Source: an uncultured Ruminococcus sp. (GTDB lineage: Bacteria; Bacillota; Clostridia; Oscillospirales; CAG-272). From it: 5,969 nt of DNA. Numbering within the stretch: the first letter of the stretch is position 1; each line of letters starts with the position of its first letter. Under the pieces are notes generated by a model. It worked only from the letters and a program-made list of their open reading frames with translations. It ran no database searches and was not told the DNA's origin. Shown one piece after another: positions 1 to 4,875 of this stretch. The stretch lies in NCBI GenBank assembly GCA_902791785.1, contig CADAXH010000081.1, positions 1 to 5,969 on the forward strand, read 5' to 3'. Made by a program: the position numbers and the translations under genes.

Positions 1-1758
1 CACGGAAACGTAACAAACGTAGGCGAATATGCAAAATACGGCACATTCATCACTCTCGGAGTCCTGACTCATGAAATAGCGCACAACCTCGGTGCAGAAG
101 ATCTTTATGACAGAAACAACGGCGGTGGCGGTTCGGCAGTTGCAGGATGGCCAAGAGCCGGATACTTCTCACTGCAGTGCATGGGAAACAACAACGGCGG
201 CGGAGCTTATCCGTGTTATGAAGATCCTTACCACAGAGTCTTCCTCGGATGGTCAGACGAAGTGACTGTCAACGGAAACGGACAGACTGAAGTAAAGGAT
301 CTTGAAGTGACCCTCAATTCAACACTGTCGGGTGAATACCAGGTTGTAAGGGTAAATACACCGGATCCTCAGGAATTTTTCTACATTGAAATAAGGCTCA
401 AGGAAGGATACGACCAGAAGCTTCCTACGACTACAAACGGAGGAATTCTGATCTGGCATATCGACCAGCAGATCTGTTCAAAATATTTTGCCAGCGGCAT
501 GGCTAGCTCCTCATATATTTCCGCAGGCGACAAGGACAGACACGACTCGGGAATAGTTCCTCTCTTCAGACCGACGGCATGGAATTCTCTTGGCACCCTT
601 ATTACAGACGAAAAACCGGCCGATCCGTACTACTATCTCAGCGAAGACCCGGATACAAGCGTATTTGACTCAACATTCTATCACGGGTATATGGGAGGCG
701 GCACATCGCTCAATTCCTACCCGAGCAATTATCCTTATGAAGGCGTATTCAACCTTCACGTTGAAGTTCTGAGCGCACCGGGCTCAAGCATGAAAATAAA
801 GATTTCAACTGAATTCGGAAAACAGATTCCGCCTGTTGCATCAGTTTCTTCCGGAGGCGCAACATATGATTCCATCAATCTTAAAGGAAAAGTTCTTACG
901 ACAAACGGCTCAGAAGTTACTGAAGCAGGATTCAGGATTGGTACAAAAGAAGATTTCAGCGATGCCAAAGAAGTAAAGGCAGAAGTCGTAAACAAAGAGT
1001 TCACAGCTACTTTTGACGGACTCAAGGAAGACACTAGATATTATGTACAGTCTTATGTGACAACAAAATTCGGAACAGGCACAAGCCCTGTAACGACTGT
1101 TTATACCGAGAAAAAGCCTCAGGTAAAAACATATTCGCTGTACAAGCTCTATAAGAACAACGGTTCGTCAAGACCTGCTGAAGTCAAGATCAACCTGGGC
1201 GAAACACTCCATTACAGTTTCCCGCTTGAATATGCAGGATATGTATTCGGAGGATGGTTCCGCGACAATAAGTTCACTGATCCGTTTGAGATGAACTACA
1301 CGTCGAGCGAATATGAGGAGATATCCCTGTACGCAAGATGGATCAAAGAAGATTCTGCATGCCAGCTCAAAGTGGTCGGAGCTGAACTTGTAAATCCTGT
1401 ATACCCTGTTGCAGTAGGACAGACCTTCCCGACACCTGTAGCAGCAGAAAAGGAAGGATTCACATTTGCCGGATGGTACAAGGATTCTTCATTCTCAACT
1501 CCTTTTGATTTCACAGTTCCGGCAGAGTCAAGCGGCACAGTAAGTATTTACGCCAAGTATGTTTCAAACAGCCAGACTGAAACAACAACCGAAGCAACTG
1601 AAACAGTTGAAACAACAACAGCTGAAGTCACAACAAATGCAGGCGAAACAAACAAGCCCAAGTCTTCAGGATCATGGGTATGGATTGTAGTGGTTGCAGT
1701 TGTGGTAGTGGCTGCAGGACTTGTAGTATTCTTTGTTGTAAAAGGCAAAAAGAAATAA
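1..1758 (+). CDS. Surface-anchored M6-type zinc metalloprotease, 5' truncated by window edge
   Basis: The frame is open from base 1, so the start lies outside; 585 residues are visible. Residues 24-37 read HEIAHNLGAEDLYD, the HExxHxxGxxD zinc site of M6 (immune inhibitor A-like) peptidases. Residue M61, in the stretch SLQCMGNNN, fits the Met-turn. The later family hallmarks FLGWSDE and GGILIWHID follow. After the catalytic part come an Fn3-like domain (about residues 275-371) and two InlB/Listeria-Bacteroides-type repeats (about 376-447 and 454-520) with GWF and GWY cores. A Thr/Glu stalk (about 522-558), a membrane helix (559-580) and a KGKKK tail end the protein. By family it should cleave extracellular protein; the C-terminus suggests cell-surface display. 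There is no LPXTG motif, so anchoring is probably by the helix. A terminator hairpin follows 10 bases after the stop. The family call is firm; the substrate is unknown. Confidence 0.9.
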   Translation, partial: HGNVTNVGEYAKYGTFITLGVLTHEIAHNLGAEDLYDRNNGGGGSAVAGWPRAGYFSLQCMGNNNGGGAYPCYEDPYHRVFLGWSDEVTVNGNGQTEVKDLEVTLNSTLSGEYQVVRVNTPDPQEFFYIEIRLKEGYDQKLPTTTNGGILIWHIDQQICSKYFASGMASSSYISAGDKDRHDSGIVPLFRPTAWNSLGTLITDEKPADPYYYLSEDPDTSVFDSTFYHGYMGGGTSLNSYPSNYPYEGVFNLHVEVLSAPGSSMKIKISTEFGKQIPPVASVSSGGATYDSINLKGKVLTTNGSEVTEAGFRIGTKEDFSDAKEVKAEVVNKEFTATFDGLKEDTRYYVQSYVTTKFGTGTSPVTTVYTEKKPQVKTYSLYKLYKNNGSSRPAEVKINLGETLHYSFPLEYAGYVFGGWFRDNKFTDPFEMNYTSSEYEEISLYARWIKEDSACQLKVVGAELVNPVYPVAVGQTFPTPVAAEKEGFTFAGWYKDSSFSTPFDFTVPAESSGTVSIYAKYVSNSQTETTTEATETVETTTAEVTTNAGETNKPKSSGSWVWIVVVAVVVVAAGLVVFFVVKGKKK

Positions 1759-1768
1759 GGCAGAAAGC

Positions 1769-1824
1769 GTAAAAATTACCTCCATGTAATTAACTGCATG
1801 GAGGTATATGTTTGCAATTTTTAC
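1769..1824 (+). terminator. Terminator hairpin downstream of the protease gene (copy 1 of a duplicated hairpin)
   Basis: A perfect 10-bp stem pairs TACCTCCATG (1777-1786) with CATGGAGGTA (1797-1806). An outer 9-bp arm, GTAAAAATT (1769-1777) with AATTTTTAC (1816-1824), can enclose it, sharing base 1777. T-rich sequence follows on both strands, so it could stop transcription from both the protease gene and the convergent ATPase gene. Bases 1778-1816 recur at 3263-3301 with a single mismatch. Confidence 0.75.
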
Positions 1825-1827
1825 TTT

Positions 1828-1872
1828 TTAAGGGGGTGAGTTTTTGTTTTTTTAAAAAAGTTGCCCCCTTAA
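1828..1872. repeat. 45-base imperfect palindrome, left copy (repeat L)
   Basis: The ends are TTAAGGGGG and CCCCCTTAA, a perfect 9-bp inverted repeat. Inside it lie TGAG against GTTG, then T5 against A5, around a short T-rich loop. The copy at 3168-3212 has the same length and orientation and matches at 37 of 45 positions. The stop codon of the ATPase gene (1869-1871) falls inside this repeat. No T-run follows either arm, so it does not look like a simple terminator. Confidence 0.8.
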
Positions 1873-3116
1873 AAGTTCATGTTTTCTTCTATAAATGAGA
1901 TTAAATTGGCATGGATTATGCCATTCCTTTTCTGCAACAATGAATCAAGGGTCAGCACATACTTCGGGTAGTTATCCTGAGTGATGGATTCCAGGCTTTT
2001 ATATTCCCTATCTTCCGTCTCCTTGCTGGCAAGGATCGTATAGGACACCTGTACGTAAGCATAGTTCATCGCATTGTCCCGAAGGATGAAGTCGCATTCG
2101 AGTTTTCCTATTCGCCCGACACTGACAGAATAATCCTTGCTCAAAGCATAGGTGTATACGATATTCTCCAGGGCCGGTCCGTAATTGATCCTGTTGTCGG
2201 TGTTCAAGGCGTAGAAGAAAGACAGATCGGAAAGGTAGTACTTCTTTTCGCCCATAATGGATTTTCTCGACTTCATATCGAAACGGTCACATTCCATGAT
2301 GATCTTCGCTGCGATGAGGGCATCGATATACCTTTTAACTGTTTCTCTTTTGATTGGTGCGCCCTTCTTTGCGAAATCGTCGACGATATTCTGCAAGCTC
2401 GTCGTCGAACCAAAGTTATTGATGACATACCTCATTATAGACTCGAAAACGGAACGATTTCTGATTTTGACTCTTTTTTTAATGTCTTTTTCGTAGATTT
2501 CATTGATTAGGTTCTGCACATACCTTCTTTTATCACCCATTGAATTCAGCTTTGACACGTAAGGAAAACCGCCCTCGAGGATGTAGTTGCGCAGCTCGTC
2601 GTTCTTATCCGGAGACAATGTCTTGCCAAAGAATGCCTTGACTCCCAGATATTCATCGAAAGTAAGAGGCAATATCTCAAACTCGATATACCTTCCGGTC
2701 AGTTTGGTGGCGAGTTCACCTGAAAGCAAATAGGAATTTGAACCCGTGAGGAAGATGGAGAAATCCCTCTCCTCTCTCCAGGCATTGATAGTCTTCTCGA
2801 ATCCTTCCACGTTTTGGATCTCGTCGATGAACAGATATTTCCTTCCGTCTGCCTTGGCATTATCTGCGATGAGTTTGTCCAATTTCTTTGGCGTATCTAC
2901 GTTGTCATAGGGTTTTCTGTCCAGATTGAAGTATAAGATATTATCCTTCTTGACGCCTTCCTCAAGAAGTTCCCGGATAATAATATTCATAATGGAAGAT
3001 TTTCCGCATCTTCTGACTCCGGTCAGGACCTTGATAATCTCGCATTCGTGATAAAAGCCACGAATTTTTGAAAGATATTTTTCACGTTTATATAAATCAA
3101 GTATTTCAATTTCCAT
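1869..3116 (-). CDS. AAA_14/DUF4143-type P-loop ATPase (ATPase 1)
   Basis: This 415-residue protein has a Walker A motif GVRRCGKSS (residues 33-41), Walker B YLFIDE (94-99), a sensor-1-like FLTGSNS (122-128) and a TGRY turn (140-143) that may carry an arginine finger. A likely winged-helix segment spans about 220-285. The C-terminal part (about 315-360) contains GRIGKLECDF and YVQVSY, reminiscent of the degenerate restriction-endonuclease-like fold at the end of DUF4143 proteins. The length is normal for this family. The family is common and often multi-copy in gut and rumen bacteria and archaea; its physiological role is not established, so none is assigned. The start at 3116 is supported by GGAGGG 7 bases upstream and a near-consensus promoter. 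The gene is monocistronic, convergent with the protease, and bracketed by two 45-base palindromes, which suggests acquisition as a cassette. Confidence 0.92.
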   Translation of the reverse strand: MEIEILDLYKREKYLSKIRGFYHECEIIKVLTGVRRCGKSSIMNIIIRELLEEGVKKDNILYFNLDRKPYDNVDTPKKLDKLIADNAKADGRKYLFIDEIQNVEGFEKTINAWREERDFSIFLTGSNSYLLSGELATKLTGRYIEFEILPLTFDEYLGVKAFFGKTLSPDKNDELRNYILEGGFPYVSKLNSMGDKRRYVQNLINEIYEKDIKKRVKIRNRSVFESIMRYVINNFGSTTSLQNIVDDFAKKGAPIKRETVKRYIDALIAAKIIMECDRFDMKSRKSIMGEKKYYLSDLSFFYALNTDNRINYGPALENIVYTYALSKDYSVSVGRIGKLECDFILRDNAMNYAYVQVSYTILASKETEDREYKSLESITQDNYPKYVLTLDSLLQKRNGIIHANLISFIEENMNF

Positions 3117-3166
3117 GAGACATCCCTCCAGGACATTAATATATCAAATATGGGGTGAAATGTCAA
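3117..3166 (-). promoter_or_regulatory. Sigma-A-type promoter and ribosome site of ATPase 1
   Basis: On the - strand, TTGACA (3161-3166) is separated by exactly 17 bases from TATATT (3138-3143). GGAGGG (3124-3129) lies 7 bases before the ATG. The -35 box is consensus and ends one base from repeat R, so the promoter travels inside the interval bounded by the repeats. Confidence 0.8.
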
Positions 3167-3167
3167 G

Positions 3168-3212
3168 TTAAGGGAGTAAGTTTTTACAAATTTTAAAAAG
3201 TTGCCCCCTTAA
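3168..3212. repeat. 45-base imperfect palindrome, right copy (repeat R)
   Basis: It starts with TTAAGGGAG and ends with GTTGCCCCCTTAA. It has the same length and orientation as 1828-1872, with differences mostly in the loop. The right arm GTTGCCCCCTTAA is identical in both copies. It lies immediately upstream of the ATPase 1 promoter. Confidence 0.8.
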
Positions 3213-3242
3213 CTTTCAAAATATTGACTTCAATCTTGAAAG
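3213..3242. repeat. Small inverted repeat beside repeat R
   Basis: CTTTCAA (3213-3219) is the exact reverse complement of TTGAAAG (3236-3242), with a 16-base loop. It sits between repeat R and the second terminator hairpin. Seven base pairs in AT-rich DNA can arise by chance, so a function is uncertain. Confidence 0.35.
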
Positions 3243-3255
3243 AAGCCATCGTAGA

Positions 3256-3301
3256 AAAAATGACCTCCATGTAATTAACTGCATGGAGGTATATTTTTGC
3301 A
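3256..3301 (-). terminator. Terminator hairpin downstream of ATPase 2 (copy 2 of the duplicated hairpin)
   Basis: A perfect 9-bp stem pairs ACCTCCATG (3263-3271) with CATGGAGGT (3282-3290). Read on the - strand it follows the ATPase 2 stop within 15 bases and is followed by a run of six T (complement of 3255-3260), the layout of an intrinsic terminator. On the + strand ATATTTTT follows, so it may work both ways. Bases 3263-3301 match 1778-1816 with one mismatch. Confidence 0.75.
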
Positions 3302-3304
3302 CCA

Positions 3305-4573
3305 TTATAAAAGATGAACCGGAATGAATTCTTCAGAACTGTCTGAAGCCGTGTCAAAAGCAGGCATTTCCGTTTCAAGCGTTGACTGCTTTGCGACAAG
3401 CTCGGTTCCGGACAGGAACTGATCAGCGGAAACAACTTCAATTCCGTCTATTGTGCCTGTCTGGTCAGGGTTCATTGTGATGGCAAATCTTTTTGAAGAC
3501 TTGTCAGGAACCCTGTTCAATGCCTCTATATCTTTATCTGTCAGCTGATCTGAGCACTGGATGTATACAGTGCTCTCTTTTGTTTTTGCGATGAACTTTA
3601 TTTCCATATCCGGATATTTTCCGACGTAAACGGAATATCCACGTCTCAGAAGTTCAGTGAAAACAGCGCATTCAAGTTCTGTTTTTACGGATTCCGACTC
3701 GTATGTGACGGTCTTCTTAAGGGCAAGATCGACGGGGTAGTATTTTTCCTGTGTTTTCATAACTTCAAAATTTACCATGTCAAATCTCGGACAGCTGTAG
3801 ACAAGGGAAGAGTCTACAAGTTTCTGGATGTATCCTCCGACGGTCTCGTTGTCTGGTTTTTTGCCTCCGAATTTCAGTGAACAGGATATTGAATAAGCTG
3901 AAGAGGGAACACCCGTGTTTTTGAGAAAATAGTTGAATACTTTGTCGAGCTGGTCGGCTTTTCTGATCTGGTGTCTCTTTACGAGATCAAGATATATGCA
4001 CGAAGAAGAAATGTCCTTTATTACATTCAGTTCTTCGTCCTGATCCATTTCATATGAGTACAGTGACGGAAAGCCACCATGCCTGAGATATCCGTTCAGA
4101 TCGTCAGTGCGGGAAGTGAATTCCTTGTATTCGCTGTATGACAGAGGGAATACATGGATTACAGTGTGGCGGAAAGGCAGTCTTGAAGGCTTTTCGATTG
4201 ATGACGGAGTAAAACCGGAGCATGACAGAACTATTCTGCAGTTGTCTTTCTGGTGCAGCCTGAAAATGAGGTTCTTCCAGCCTGTGATTGACTGCACTTC
4301 GTCGAGAAAGATGTAGTTGGTTTCGCCTTCAACCATCATCTCGCACAAATCCGAATATACCTGCGCAGAATCAAGATCTTCGTTTCCGTTGTAGTCGAAA
4401 GAAATGAAGATGATGTTGTCGTCTCCTATATTCTTTTCATTCTTTATACGCTCGGCCAGAAGCTTCATGATGCAGGATTTCCCGCTTCTTCTGGCACCTG
4501 TCAGTATTTTGACGGCTCTGTCGTCAATGCACTCCGTCAGTCTGTCTGTGTAAAAAGGTCTGTCAATCAGCAT
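3305..4573 (-). CDS. Diverged AAA_14/DUF4143-type P-loop ATPase (ATPase 2)
   Basis: This 422-residue protein has an intact Walker A, GARRSGKSC (26-34), and Walker B, YIFLDE (87-92). It shares order and many landmarks with the neighbouring ATPase: DEVQ against DEIQ, FPLSYSEY against LPLTFDEY, GGFPSLYS against GGFPYVSK, and a GGYIQKLVDSSLVYSCPRFDM segment. Other positions have drifted. The sensor-1-like LTGSNS is LSCSGF here (117-121), the LTGRY turn reads LPFRH (132-136), and the acidic ECDF of the C-terminal nuclease-like part reads EIKF (324-327). An extra acidic tail of about 40 residues ends in FIPVHLL. The start at 4573 is supported by GGAGG 7 bases upstream and a good promoter. It is monocistronic with its own terminator. 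ATP binding looks possible; whether it still hydrolyses ATP is doubtful, and the role is unknown. Confidence 0.88.
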   Translation of the reverse strand: MLIDRPFYTDRLTECIDDRAVKILTGARRSGKSCIMKLLAERIKNEKNIGDDNIIFISFDYNGNEDLDSAQVYSDLCEMMVEGETNYIFLDEVQSITGWKNLIFRLHQKDNCRIVLSCSGFTPSSIEKPSRLPFRHTVIHVFPLSYSEYKEFTSRTDDLNGYLRHGGFPSLYSYEMDQDEELNVIKDISSSCIYLDLVKRHQIRKADQLDKVFNYFLKNTGVPSSAYSISCSLKFGGKKPDNETVGGYIQKLVDSSLVYSCPRFDMVNFEVMKTQEKYYPVDLALKKTVTYESESVKTELECAVFTELLRRGYSVYVGKYPDMEIKFIAKTKESTVYIQCSDQLTDKDIEALNRVPDKSSKRFAITMNPDQTGTIDGIEVVSADQFLSGTELVAKQSTLETEMPAFDTASDSSEEFIPVHLL

Positions 4574-4623
4574 ACTTAATCCTCCGATGAGAAAATATTA
4601 CAACAACAGCGTGCAAAAGTCAA
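4574..4623 (-). promoter_or_regulatory. Sigma-A-type promoter and ribosome site of ATPase 2
   Basis: On the - strand, TTGACT (4618-4623) is spaced exactly 17 bases from TAATAT (4595-4600). GGAGG (4581-4585) lies 7 bases before the ATG. This is a near-consensus vegetative promoter, independent of ATPase 1. Confidence 0.75.
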
Positions 4624-4810
4624 CATAATGCGAATATAACCGCAAAAAGAATACAAAGCGTTTTCAGACCTGTGGGCTCTGAGAGAATGAAACATATGCG
4701 TTTCTGAGTAGACAGAAAATCGGCAATGTCAACAAAAATCTTTCGAAATGTGTGAGAAAAATTGTTTGAATTTTTGTACAACTCTCACAAAAAATGTGTA
4801 ATGTAAAATA
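4624..4810. other. Divergent intergenic region without a gene; one inverted repeat
   Basis: Between the promoters of ATPase 2 and the RDD gene I see no ORF with a ribosome site and no recognisable RNA. The one structure noted is an inverted repeat, TGTGAGA (4751-4757) with TCTCACA (4783-4789), over an AT-rich 25-base centre. It could be an operator or a chance match. Confidence 0.4.
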
Positions 4811-4870
4811 TTGTTATAGACAACTAAATATTTTATATATAAAATAATATCATACGGAGTCAGAAGGAGG
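4811..4870 (+). promoter_or_regulatory. Promoter and ribosome site of the RDD gene
   Basis: The best pair is TAGACA (4817-4822) and TAAAAT (4840-4845), 17 bases apart and each one mismatch from consensus. A second option is TTGTTA (4811-4816) with TATATA (4834-4839), also 17 apart. AAGGAGG (4864-4870) sits 5 bases before the ATG at 4876. An ATG at 4871 abuts the ribosome site and is in another frame, so 4876 is preferred. Confidence 0.6.
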
Positions 4871-4875
4871 ATGTT

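Noticed and set aside
1548..1748. - strand frame opposite the Thr stalk and membrane helix, plus similar frames at 381-596, 756-1034 and 1296-1538
   Set aside because: These are reverse-strand shadows of the protease gene; their Thr/Val-rich composition reflects the coding repeats on the + strand.
1558..1758. Sortase-type LPXTG cell-wall anchor on the protease
   Set aside because: The Thr-rich stalk, helix and basic tail fit the layout, but no LPXTG-like motif precedes the helix.
1869..3116. Restriction or defence nuclease
   Set aside because: The C-terminal nuclease-like part has QVSY where an active enzyme would usually have a catalytic Lys. No methylase, toxin or other defence partner is adjacent.
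1828..3212. Integron cassette with attC sites
   Set aside because: The palindromes flank one ORF in the same orientation, but the arms lack the GTTRRRY/RYYYAAC core pair expected of attC, and no integrase is present.
1828..3212. CRISPR array or phage direct repeats
   Set aside because: There are only two copies, 1.3 kb apart with a gene between them, and no spacer-like spacing.
3193..3441. - strand frame overlapping the end of ATPase 2
   Set aside because: It is out of frame with ATPase 2, runs through the terminator hairpin and repeat R, and has no plausible protein features.
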